From Bacteroides sp. (GTDB taxonomy: Bacteria; Bacteroidota; Bacteroidia; Bacteroidales; Muribaculaceae), in assembly GCA_014802015.1 (NCBI GenBank), contig JAAVDB010000044.1, forward strand, positions 1 through 50,343: DNA of 50,343 bases. Direction: 5' to 3'. Under the pieces are notes generated by a model. It searched no databases and was not told where the DNA came from. It worked only from the letters and a program-made list of their open reading frames with translations. A program made the position numbers and the translations under genes. Of the stretch, positions 14,762-23,048 are shown in pieces (positions within the stretch are counted from its first letter, which is position 1; each line of letters starts with the position of its first letter).

Positions 14762-16089
14762 TTTTTTATCGCGTAAAGGTTACGCCAGAATTTACGCAGT
14801 CTGAAGAACGGTTTGTCCTCGTTGAGATTGTGCACCTTCAGCCACACAGGTGAGTTGAAGTCCACATCCCAATCGCAGATGCCGTCGAGACGGAATATCG
14901 GATGATAATTCTTGACTTTATACAGGCGTTTGCCCTCGGCATCATAGGTCTTCCAGGCCATTGTCACGGTGTAGAGGCGATGGATCTCGGATGCGAGCAG
15001 AGGTGTCAGCTCGCGGTTGTGCAGCAGACGTTCCACTTGCGAGAGGTTATACCATTCGCCTTTGAATCGTGAATCCTTGAGCACATCGGCCGACTTGGGA
15101 CAGCAGATGTAGTGATACGTATTGCGGTTGCCTGTCGCTTCCTGCGACATGTACATGAAGCGCAGAGTGAAGTCCTCGTCCTTTATCAGCGATATGTCGC
15201 GAAACAGCTGGCGTGCCCTGTCGAGTGTCATCTCATCCATGTGGCGGACGGTAATGGAGGCCGGCGTGTCATAGAGGTATCCGTCAGGCAGATCGTTGTA
15301 CTCCTGATCGTCGCTTGACAGGAAGAACTTGTCGCCTGATATAATCAGCACCCTCAGGCTCGAAGAAGAGCCGTGGCGTATGTCACTGCCGTCGTAATCC
15401 TGACAGTAATATGCCCAGAGTGTGAAGCAACGTGCCCCGATATAGAACACGGATATTACATAAAGTATGATCGGGAGCCATCCGAAGAACACTCGGTCAG
15501 GCTCATTGATGTTGACATTGATGTAGAAATACAGATAGTATCCCCATCCTACCAGAGTCATCGTGCCTGAGATGCCCATCAGGAACATGCGCTGATAACG
15601 GCTCTCCTGCGAGTAGATCTTGCCGAGAAATCCGCGTTCCGACTCCGAACCGAGCAGCAATGTGCAACGCTGACAGGCTGCATATCTTTTGCCTCGGATG
15701 AATGACCATACGGTGGTAAGGAATGTCACGGGAGCCTTAATCAGGACAGTCACGTAAGGAATGGCCGGATTGATCGAGCTCGGTTCGTAGAAGTAATTGA
15801 TGTATCCGCGTTTGTATATGATACTGATGATGATCATAATTATCGCCGAGTAGAATAGCGATCGCAGTGCTATTGTGGGTATGAGCGAGCATACGGAGGT
15901 GCCTGACCGCATTGACGAACGTTCATAGATAATGAGCACTCCGACCATCAGCAGCGATACGATGGGGGTGTACATTGCGGGCAGGTACACACTGAGGAGT
16001 ACGGGCAGATATGTAGCGGTTCCGGCTATGACCCAGTTGAGCCACAGACTGAAGATTGCGTTTTCGTGTGATTTTATCCTATTGGGCAT
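14758..16089 (-). CDS. unknown polytopic membrane protein upstream of miaA
   Basis: A 443-residue protein that I do not recognise. Residues 10-250 contain about six hydrophobic segments (WLNWVIAGTATYLPVLLSVYL, IVSLLMVGVLIIY, SLFYSAIIMIIISIIY, FLMGISGTMTLVGWGYYLYF, LPIILYVISVFYIG). Between segments lies a conserved-looking cytosolic loop with CQRC and GSESERGFLGKIYSQE (about 150-175). The last 190 residues form a soluble domain (RVLIISGDKFFLSSDDQ, YHYICCPKSADVLKDSRF, AWKTYDAEGKRLYKVKNYHP). Its overlap with miaA is the only functional context. It lacks the motifs of any transporter or enzyme I know. Confidence 0.75.
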   Translation of the reverse strand: MPNRIKSHENAIFSLWLNWVIAGTATYLPVLLSVYLPAMYTPIVSLLMVGVLIIYERSSMRSGTSVCSLIPTIALRSLFYSAIIMIIISIIYKRGYINYFYEPSSINPAIPYVTVLIKAPVTFLTTVWSFIRGKRYAACQRCTLLLGSESERGFLGKIYSQESRYQRMFLMGISGTMTLVGWGYYLYFYINVNINEPDRVFFGWLPIILYVISVFYIGARCFTLWAYYCQDYDGSDIRHGSSSSLRVLIISGDKFFLSSDDQEYNDLPDGYLYDTPASITVRHMDEMTLDRARQLFRDISLIKDEDFTLRFMYMSQEATGNRNTYHYICCPKSADVLKDSRFKGEWYNLSQVERLLHNRELTPLLASEIHRLYTVTMAWKTYDAEGKRLYKVKNYHPIFRLDGICDWDVDFNSPVWLKVHNLNEDKPFFRLRKFWRNLYAIKK

Positions 16090-16187
16090 AGGGATGGATT
16101 TATTTCAATATAACTGAAATGAGACGGTATGATGTATGAGTACGTGTCTTGGTTATGAGCCGGGAGAGGGGGGCGTCGTTATCTTGT

Positions 16188-18389
16188 TCAGAGATTCTTG
16201 TTGAAGTAGTCAAGCATCTTTGAGTAGACGTTCAGACGGGAATTGCAACCGTTGATCGAGTGATTCATGTTGGGATATAGCCATAAGTCACAGAATCGTC
16301 CGAGCGACTGCATAACGGATACATACTGCATAGTGTTCATCAGATGCACATTGTCATCGGCTGTGCCGTGCATCATCAGCATGGGGATATTCACATCGGC
16401 TACGTGATTGAGCGGGGCCGACTCCATATATCCCTGAGCATTCTGCTGAGGTGTGAGCATGTAGCGCTCGGAGTATATAGTGTCGTAAAAGCGCCAGTCT
16501 GTCACTGGGGCGATAGCCACGGCGCAAGCGAATGGTGATGATTTGTCCGACACGGACATGAGTGTCTGATAGCCTCCATAGCTCCATCCGGCGATGCCGA
16601 TACGGTCAGGATCGACATACGGGAGTGTGGCAGCCCAGCGGGCGGCTCCGCGCAGGTCGATCGCCTCATAGTGGCCGAGATTCTTGTATACGATTGTCTC
16701 CCAGGCACGACCGCGACCGCCTGTGCCGCGCGGATCAACCGTGATGACCACATATCCGTTCATGGCTGCATACTGCATCCAGTCCACTGACCAGCGGTTG
16801 AGCACCTGCTGTGAGCCGGGGCCGCTGTACTGGTCGATGATTACAGGATAACGGCGCGATGCACCGGTATCGGCGGGGCGATATATCGCGGCGTTCATCG
16901 TCACACCCTCGGATGTGGTGATGGTGATAAATTCGGGTTTGGGAGCCGATGCATACTTCTCGGCCAGGCCTGCGTTGTCCTCAAGCACGCGCACTTTCTT
17001 ATCTGCGGGAGCCGAGTAGAGCGTGCACACAGGCGGGGTGGTCGAGTTGCTGTAGGTCACGGCGTAATAATCCATTGTCGGGGCGAACCATGCCGATGCG
17101 ATGCCTGTGGCGGGAGTGAGATTTTTACTTACACCCTTGGCATCGACACGGGTGATGACGCGGTTGACAGGGCCGGTGGATGTGGACTGGAAATAATAAT
17201 TGCCCTTGACATCCGTGCCGTAGAACTGCTTTACGTCATATTCACCGGACGTGAGAGTCTTGACCAGCTGACCTTCGTAGCTGTACATATAGGCGTGCTC
17301 GTATCCGGTGCGGGCCGAGAGTATGATCATGCCTTTGGGCATAAGGGTCATGTTCTCGTATGTGTCGGGACATATCCATGCCTCGCTCTGCTCGGTGAAG
17401 ATTGACTTTGACACACCCGACTTGGGATTGACCGAAAAGATTTCCATATAGTTCTGGTCGCGGTTGAGCGTAGTCACGAGCAGACGGCCCGAACCGTCGG
17501 CCGCATACGCTATGCGGGGGATGTATTCGATGTCATTACCGGGGAGGGTGACATTCTTGGTCTTGCGGTTGTCCACGTCATAACTGTGGACCGTCACCAC
17601 TGAATTAGGCTGTCCGGCCACAGGATATTTATATGTGAAGCTACCCGGGTATAGTGCATACTGTGTCATCGGATTGCATGTGCCCTCATACATCGGGAAT
17701 GTATAGGTGGGCACGTCAGTCTCGTTATATTTCAGATAGCAAAGAGTCATACAGTCAGGCGCCCATGACATCGAACGTGAGGTGGCAAATTCTTCCTCAT
17801 ACACCCAGTCGGGCACACCGTTGATGACACGGTTGACGGCGCCGTCGGTCGTGACGGCCACTTCGGTACCGAAATCGAGCTTGCTGAGATAGATATTGTT
17901 GTCAGTGCCGACAAATGCCACCATGCGTCCGTCGGGTGAGAAGAGGGGAGCGCGCTGGGGCTTGTGCTCGTCCGACAGAGGGGTGAGTATGCGGGTGCGC
18001 AGCTCGTAGACGTAGAACACTGCCTGGGTCGAACGCCGGTAGATAGGTTCGGTGGCCGTAGCGATGAGCAGTTTCGATCCGTCAGGGCTGAGAGTGAAAC
18101 TCTCGATGCGGTCTATCGTTGCCTGGCGTGTATGAGTCACATCCATTACGGTCTCGGTCTCGGCACCGTTGCGGATGTCATATTTCACTACGCGTTTGCC
18201 GTCGGGACTGAGTTGGAGATACGACTGTCCGTCGGCAGTGAAGTAGGGAGCCGGCACACTCTTGGCGCGATTGGACGGGTATACGTACGGTGCCAGATCG
18301 GAGAAGTCGCTGATGTTTACAGCCGATGATGCGGAGAGATTTATGACGCCCGCTGTCGCGAGCACTAATGCGGATGCTACTCTTTTCAT
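16188..18389 (-). CDS. dipeptidyl peptidase IV-like serine peptidase (S9)
   Basis: A secreted S9 family peptidase that would release Xaa-Pro dipeptides from peptides in the periplasm or at the surface. It has 733 residues from the ATG at 18389. The frame runs 41 codons further upstream, but those residues are basic, overlap the preceding gene and lack a signal, while this ATG opens a signal peptide (MKRVASALVLATAGVINLSA). Residues 40-480 form the beta-propeller (LSPDGKRV, LSPDGSKLL, FSPDGRMVAF repeats), with the DPP IV-type DWVYEEEF motif. The alpha/beta-hydrolase domain has the triad Ser603 (GWSYGGY), Asp678 (HGTADDN) and His710 (MNHSI). The coiled-coil gene lies 26 bp upstream. Confidence 0.93.
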   Translation of the reverse strand: MKRVASALVLATAGVINLSASSAVNISDFSDLAPYVYPSNRAKSVPAPYFTADGQSYLQLSPDGKRVVKYDIRNGAETETVMDVTHTRQATIDRIESFTLSPDGSKLLIATATEPIYRRSTQAVFYVYELRTRILTPLSDEHKPQRAPLFSPDGRMVAFVGTDNNIYLSKLDFGTEVAVTTDGAVNRVINGVPDWVYEEEFATSRSMSWAPDCMTLCYLKYNETDVPTYTFPMYEGTCNPMTQYALYPGSFTYKYPVAGQPNSVVTVHSYDVDNRKTKNVTLPGNDIEYIPRIAYAADGSGRLLVTTLNRDQNYMEIFSVNPKSGVSKSIFTEQSEAWICPDTYENMTLMPKGMIILSARTGYEHAYMYSYEGQLVKTLTSGEYDVKQFYGTDVKGNYYFQSTSTGPVNRVITRVDAKGVSKNLTPATGIASAWFAPTMDYYAVTYSNSTTPPVCTLYSAPADKKVRVLEDNAGLAEKYASAPKPEFITITTSEGVTMNAAIYRPADTGASRRYPVIIDQYSGPGSQQVLNRWSVDWMQYAAMNGYVVITVDPRGTGGRGRAWETIVYKNLGHYEAIDLRGAARWAATLPYVDPDRIGIAGWSYGGYQTLMSVSDKSSPFACAVAIAPVTDWRFYDTIYSERYMLTPQQNAQGYMESAPLNHVADVNIPMLMMHGTADDNVHLMNTMQYVSVMQSLGRFCDLWLYPNMNHSINGCNSRLNVYSKMLDYFNKNL

Positions 18390-18415
18390 AATTGGTTTCT
18401 TGGGTCGGTAAATGG

Positions 18416-19879
18416 TCAGAACAATGAGAGTTGGGCGGCGTTGTCGTTGGATGGGCGTCGCGGAGGCTCGTGGTAACCGAAGTCGGGATCGTCCTTGTGG
18501 CCGGCAAACCATTCGGTGTTGTCGAGATCGTCGTCGAGTTTCACTTTCTTGGGACGGCCTCTGCGCTTGGACTGTCGCGGCTTGGGGTCGGGTGAGAAGA
18601 TTTCATCCTGACCGGAGATGTCCACCGGGTCGGGTGTGACGGATGCCGGTGCTGTCTGTTGAGCGGGACCTGCGGTGACGGGTGATGATGCGGTTATCTT
18701 TTCGAGTTCCAGCCTGAGTTGCTTGATCTCATTGCGCAGACGGGTCTCATTGTTGGCCTGATTGTACAGATTGTTTTCTATGGTGTGGCGCAGGGACGCG
18801 TTCTCCTCATTGAGTCGGGCTATCTGTGCCTCGCGCTCGGCGCGTTTTTCCTCTTTCAGAGCCTCTTTAAGCTCGATAATACGGTTTTCGAGACGAGCCT
18901 TGACCTGCTCGAACGATGCCACCTGTTCCTGTATCTGTTCAAGGGCCATCTCCTGCTGTCGGCATGTGTCCTCGAACTCGTGTCGTTTTGATGCGGCCTG
19001 ATTACGCAGGTCGTTGATCATCTCGTCGCTCATACGGGTTTTGACCTCAAGCTGTTCGCGCAGGGTGGACTGGGTGGACAGTTGTTCCTTCAGATCGTCG
19101 ACGGTCTTGTCGAGCTCGGATATGCGGGCATCGCGTCCGGCGATGATGCTCTTATGCTCCTCGATTATATTTTCATGTTCGGACTTGGTGATGACATCCT
19201 CCTGCTGAGAGGCTGTCTGCTCGGCCGGAGTGTGGTCGTCGTGCAGATATTTGGCTGACAGATAGCTCTCCTTCTCGGCGATATGCTTGGTCACCTGAGC
19301 CTCAAGGTCGTTGATGCGGTCGAGCAGAGCGCGTTTCTGTCGCTCGATGCTCAGATGCAGTTTGCGGTTTTCCTGACGCAGAGCCTTGCTGCCCTGCACC
19401 TCTTTCTCAAGAGCGATCACACGTCTTTTCAGTCGCTCGGCTTCCGACGGGCCGGCCGCACGGCTGACGCGACGGCGCAGATTTTCATTGATGGAGTTGA
19501 TGATATATGCCCGCTGGGCTTCGATCGACAGACATTTCTTCACGAAGTCTGACTGAGACTCGTTAAACAGCTCGATTACCGCATCAAACAGGTCGGCGGG
19601 AAGTTCCGTGTCGCTGAACTCGGCCGGAGCCGGAGTGTTATCGTTCACGGCGACAGCTTTCTCATCCGACTCATTGTCCTTGTGGTCGTCGTCGTCCGCC
19701 ATAGAGTCCGATGTGGTTGTCGACGTCACGATGACGGGGGCAGGGACCGGGACGGGCTGTGGCGGCGTCACAGGGGGCTGTGCGGCGTATGTGGGTAACG
19801 ATGAGTCGTATTCCTCCTCATCCTCTTCGCTATCGCCTCCGAAACCAAAGGCACTTATTATACCTCTCCAGAATGACAT
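18416..19879 (-). CDS. coiled-coil protein with AT-hook-like motif and C-terminal clamp-binding motif
   Basis: A 487-residue cytosolic protein with no recognised family. After MSFWRGIISAFGFGG comes a very acidic patch (SEEDEEEYD), then a Pro/Thr-rich low-complexity region to about residue 95. Residues 100-155 look globular (PADLFDAVIELFNESQSDF). A long coiled coil spans about 160-400 (heptads rich in E, K, R, Q). The tail has a basic AT-hook-like stretch KRRGRPKKVK (438-447), and the protein ends exactly in QLSLF (483-487), which fits the consensus QL(S/D)LF for binding the DNA sliding clamp. Together these suggest a DNA- or replisome-associated structural protein (inference). It may share a transcript with the DPP IV-like gene 26 bp downstream. 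Confidence 0.75.
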   Translation of the reverse strand: MSFWRGIISAFGFGGDSEEDEEEYDSSLPTYAAQPPVTPPQPVPVPAPVIVTSTTTSDSMADDDDHKDNESDEKAVAVNDNTPAPAEFSDTELPADLFDAVIELFNESQSDFVKKCLSIEAQRAYIINSINENLRRRVSRAAGPSEAERLKRRVIALEKEVQGSKALRQENRKLHLSIERQKRALLDRINDLEAQVTKHIAEKESYLSAKYLHDDHTPAEQTASQQEDVITKSEHENIIEEHKSIIAGRDARISELDKTVDDLKEQLSTQSTLREQLEVKTRMSDEMINDLRNQAASKRHEFEDTCRQQEMALEQIQEQVASFEQVKARLENRIIELKEALKEEKRAEREAQIARLNEENASLRHTIENNLYNQANNETRLRNEIKQLRLELEKITASSPVTAGPAQQTAPASVTPDPVDISGQDEIFSPDPKPRQSKRRGRPKKVKLDDDLDNTEWFAGHKDDPDFGYHEPPRRPSNDNAAQLSLF

Positions 19880-20084
19880 GCTATGATTCTTGATTAATAA
19901 GGAACTCTTATAAATAAAACGTCAATAGGTTTTCCCCTACGCAGCCGTTGCAAGATTCATTAGTTTTCAATGGTTACGTATGGTTACTAATCTTGGCAAA
20001 GTTAACATAAATTTCCCGCAATAGCTAATATTAACAGAAAAATATTCGGAGTCAGGCACGATAACTGTTGAGATATACAAAATG

Positions 20085-20125
20085 ATACCCCTCGTTCCGC
20101 CGGTCGGACGGCTGACGAGGGGTAT
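20085..20125 (-). terminator. hairpin closing the rseC-rnfB-rnfC operon
   Basis: ATACCCCTCGT (20085-20095) pairs perfectly with ACGAGGGGTAT (20115-20125), with a GC-rich inner loop. The minus strand continues CATTTTGTATATC, a weak T tail. It lies 36 bp past the rnfC stop. The remaining 200 bp up to the coiled-coil gene hold ATGGTTAC twice (19970-19977 and 19980-19987) and a TAACTTTG box, probably that gene's promoter region. Confidence 0.65.
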
Positions 20126-20161
20126 CGGTTATGTACGATTACGTGAGTCGGATTATGGCGT

Positions 20162-21502
20162 TCAGCTCTTGGCTGCTGCTGCGCGGGCGCGCATGGCGGC
20201 CATGACTTTGGCCTTGCCTACGCGGATATAGTCGACGAGCGGACGTGATGCCGGACAGATGTAGCTGCATGAGCCGCATTCGATACAGTTGGCTATCTTC
20301 TCCTGCTCGGCATCATCCCACTGCTTGAGGCGTGAGAGTGTGCTGATGAGGAACGGTTCGAGACCCATCGGGCAGGCGTTGACACAGGCACCGCATCTGA
20401 TGCAAGGCTCCGCCTCGCGACGGTGGGCATAGCGGGCATCGAGCAGTATGCCCGAGGTGCCCTTGATCATGGGTGTGTCGAGTGTCGAAGCTGTACGCCC
20501 CATCATCGGGCCGCCTAGGATGGCTTTCTCATACTCCATGCCTTCGACGAGAGTGCTGAGGATGGTGCCGAGGGGCACGCGCAGGTTGCGGCCGTCGTTG
20601 CCGTCATGGATGGTGAGCACTCGGTCGAGGATTGGCTCGCCGAGATAGACGGCGCGGTATACGGCGTATGCGGTGGCTACATTCTGCACGATGGCTCCTG
20701 TAGCGATGGGGAGTCCTCCCGAGGGTACTTCGCGTCCGGTGACAGCCTCGATAAGCTGTTTTTCACCGCCTTGGGGATATTTGACCTGCATCGTCATCAC
20801 CTCGATGCCGGGGGCCGTGGCACATGCCTCGGTCATGGCTGCGATCGCTTCGGGCTTGTTGTTCTCGATGGCGATGACACCGCGGGCCACACCGGCGGCG
20901 CGCATCAGCATCTGGACGCCCTTGACGATCTCGCGTGAGCATTCGCGCATCAGCATGTCGTCGCATGACAGACAGGGCTCGCACTCGGCGGCATTGATTA
21001 TCACCACCTCGGCCTTGCTGCCGGGAGGGGGCATTAGCTTGACATGAGTCGGGAATGTGGCTCCACCGAGGCCTACGATACCGGCCTCCTTGATGATGTC
21101 GATTATGGCTTTGGGTTCGAGTGCGGCTATCTCGTTTTCCGAGCGTTTCTGGCTCTTGTCAGCCATGGCTGCGGCATCGGCCTCGCGGTCGGCCTCATCG
21201 CTCTTGATATAGATAGCCTCGACCGGCATGCCCTGCGGTGTACGGGCGATGTCTACCTTGACTACGGTGCCCGAGATGGGGGTGTGCACGTGAGCCGAAA
21301 CGAATCCTCCTGCCTCGGCCACACGGTCACCGCGTTTTACGTGGTCACCTTTCTTAACCACCGGTTTGGCCGGAGCGCCGATGTGCTGTGACACGGGGAG
21401 TACGACCTCGACGGGGAGCGGCATGTTGACGATAGGTTTGCCGGCCGCTATCTTGTTCTCGGCGGGATGAACGCCACCGATTTTGAATGTATGCAGTTTC
21501 AT
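20162..21502 (-). CDS. rnfC: Rnf complex subunit C
   Basis: The peripheral NADH-binding subunit of the ion-pumping Rnf complex, which couples reduced ferredoxin to NAD+. It has 446 residues. The N-terminal barrel-sandwich region contains KPVVKKGDHVKRGD (about 44-57). The flavin/NADH-binding core contains GLGGATFPTHVK and NAAECEPCLSCDD. The C-terminal part has two ferredoxin-type motifs, CIRCGACVNACP and CIECGSCSYICP, ligating two [4Fe-4S] clusters. It lies 30 bp after rnfB. The usual next genes rnfD, G, E and A do not follow: the operon ends in a hairpin and an unrelated gene begins. Confidence 0.95.
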   Translation of the reverse strand: MKLHTFKIGGVHPAENKIAAGKPIVNMPLPVEVVLPVSQHIGAPAKPVVKKGDHVKRGDRVAEAGGFVSAHVHTPISGTVVKVDIARTPQGMPVEAIYIKSDEADREADAAAMADKSQKRSENEIAALEPKAIIDIIKEAGIVGLGGATFPTHVKLMPPPGSKAEVVIINAAECEPCLSCDDMLMRECSREIVKGVQMLMRAAGVARGVIAIENNKPEAIAAMTEACATAPGIEVMTMQVKYPQGGEKQLIEAVTGREVPSGGLPIATGAIVQNVATAYAVYRAVYLGEPILDRVLTIHDGNDGRNLRVPLGTILSTLVEGMEYEKAILGGPMMGRTASTLDTPMIKGTSGILLDARYAHRREAEPCIRCGACVNACPMGLEPFLISTLSRLKQWDDAEQEKIANCIECGSCSYICPASRPLVDYIRVGKAKVMAAMRARAAAAKS

Positions 21503-21532
21503 GATATAATCAGGGGTTGAGGAGTGACGGGA

Positions 21533-22396
21533 TTAGACAGTGGCATTCTCAGCCGGTGCGGGTGCGGGCTCGGCCTTCTTGACCGGGAAGTTTACGGCGT
21601 GGATGGCATGTGTGGGACACTGGTCGACACACTTCTTGCAGAGTTTGCACTTCTCGTAGTCGATGTATGCGAGATTGCTTGTCACAGCGATGGCCTCGTG
21701 AGCGCACGCCTTGGCGCACTTGCCGCAGCCGATACATGACACCTTGCATGCCTTCATGGCCAGGGCGCCTTTCTCCTTGTTGGAGCAGGCTACGTATACA
21801 CGCATGCCGCGCGGACCCTTGTTGCGCAGTTCGATGATGGCACGGGGACATGCCTTGACACACGCTGCACAGCCGACGCATTTGTCCTCGATGACTTCGG
21901 GCAGGCCGGTCTCAAGATTCATGCGCATGGCACCGTAGGGACAGGCCTCGACGCAGTCGCCGCAACCGAGACATCCGTTGGGGCATGCAGTCTCGCCCGA
22001 GCCGAGCGATGCGAGCACCGCACATGAGGGCGCGCCTTCAAATCGGGCGTGGGCCGGACGCAGGTCGCAGGTACCGTTACATTTTATCACGGCGATCTTA
22101 GGCTTGGTCGCTACAGGGGTGAGGCCTACGATGTCGCCGATTTTTTTCATTACTTCAGCGCCTGACGAGGGACATGTCAGACCGTCGAGAGTGGTCGCGC
22201 CTACGCAGGCTACGGCAAAGTCGCGACATCCGCTGCGTCCGCATCCGCCGCAGTTAGCTCCCGGCAGGAGAGCTTCTACCTGGTCGATACGGGGATCCTC
22301 GTGTACATGAAAGCGCTGTGCCACCATGTAGAGCACTGCGGCACCTACGATGCCGATAATGCCGAGGACGATGATTGATAGGATAATTACGTTCAT
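21533..22396 (-). CDS. rnfB: Rnf complex subunit B
   Basis: The ferredoxin-like electron entry subunit of Rnf, 287 residues. An N-terminal membrane anchor (IIVLGIIGIVGAAVLYMVA) is followed by the RnfB-specific cluster motif CGGCGRSGCRDFA (about 50-62). Several ferredoxin motifs follow (CLGCGDCVEACPYGA, CVGCAACVKACP, CIGCGKCAKACAHEA, CKLCKKCVDQCP), so it could hold five clusters in all. The start is unambiguous, 67 bp after rseC. It shares an operon with rseC and rnfC. Confidence 0.95.
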   Translation of the reverse strand: MNVIILSIIVLGIIGIVGAAVLYMVAQRFHVHEDPRIDQVEALLPGANCGGCGRSGCRDFAVACVGATTLDGLTCPSSGAEVMKKIGDIVGLTPVATKPKIAVIKCNGTCDLRPAHARFEGAPSCAVLASLGSGETACPNGCLGCGDCVEACPYGAMRMNLETGLPEVIEDKCVGCAACVKACPRAIIELRNKGPRGMRVYVACSNKEKGALAMKACKVSCIGCGKCAKACAHEAIAVTSNLAYIDYEKCKLCKKCVDQCPTHAIHAVNFPVKKAEPAPAPAENATV

Positions 22397-22463
22397 GGTA
22401 TGTGATGGAAAGTTATTGTTGCATGTAATTAAGGTCGGGAGGAGGAGGCGGATAGGTGACGGG

Positions 22464-22892
22464 TCAGAGTCGTCTGATGCGCCACGTTATCTTCTGTGCG
22501 AGCCGTTTACGGCACAGATAGAGGCCGAAGTCATATATGACGAGTGCTCCGAATCCTATGGCGAGCGATATGGCGCCGCTGTCGGGCCACACCAGACGTA
22601 CGGCCAGCGTCACGCCGATGAACAGGATGGTAGGGAGTATCAGCGCCCACCATGTGGCGCGGAGTGTCGATGCAGAGGTGGCCGAGACCTCGATGCGTTC
22701 GCCTACGGTGTATTTCCGTGCCTCGGGGGTGTCGATGGTGATGTTCTCGCCCTCACCGGCCGAGCTGTCCTTGTTGCACAGCGAGGCCACGGCGCATCCG
22801 TCGCAGCTGCATGAGCCGTCGGCGCGCAACGTTATCGTGCCGTCTGTGACATGGGTTATTGTGCCGGAATGTGTGACGTAATCCTGTTTCAT
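22464..22892 (-). CDS. rseC: RseC/SoxR-reducing system family protein
   Basis: A small inner-membrane protein commonly found ahead of rnf genes in Bacteroidales, 142 residues. An N-terminal beta-rich region carries the Cys cluster CSCDGCAVASLC. A middle GERIEV segment and two membrane helices follow (WWALILPTILFIGVTLAV and AISLAIGFGALVIYDFGLYL). I chose the ATG at 22892. A TTG six codons upstream is in frame but lies inside the -7 box of the promoter. The predicted leader is only about 9 nt. Its exact function in this phylum is unknown, and an accessory role for Rnf is inferred from the linkage. Confidence 0.9.
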   Translation of the reverse strand: MKQDYVTHSGTITHVTDGTITLRADGSCSCDGCAVASLCNKDSSAGEGENITIDTPEARKYTVGERIEVSATSASTLRATWWALILPTILFIGVTLAVRLVWPDSGAISLAIGFGALVIYDFGLYLCRKRLAQKITWRIRRL

Positions 22893-22907
22893 GGTATAAT
22901 ATCTTCG

Positions 22908-22938
22908 CAAAGGTAATTATTTTCGCAATAATGACCAA
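22908..22938 (-). promoter_or_regulatory. promoter of the rseC-rnfBC operon
   Basis: On the minus strand: TTG within TTTTG (22938-22936), 20 bp, TACCTTTG (22915-22908). Predicted start near 22901, about 9 nt before the rseC ATG. Confidence 0.75.
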
Positions 22939-23048
22939 AATAAAAAAATTATAAAAATGAATGAAACCGCCTCCGCTTGTCGTGGTGACAGGCGGAGGCG
23001 GTCATGAGGGTGACACGCTGAGATGAGCGTGGGTTGTGCTGTGTGCTA

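Noticed and set aside
18390-18512. 41-codon upstream extension of the DPP IV-like gene
   Set aside because: It overlaps the coiled-coil gene and hides the signal peptide that starts at 18389.
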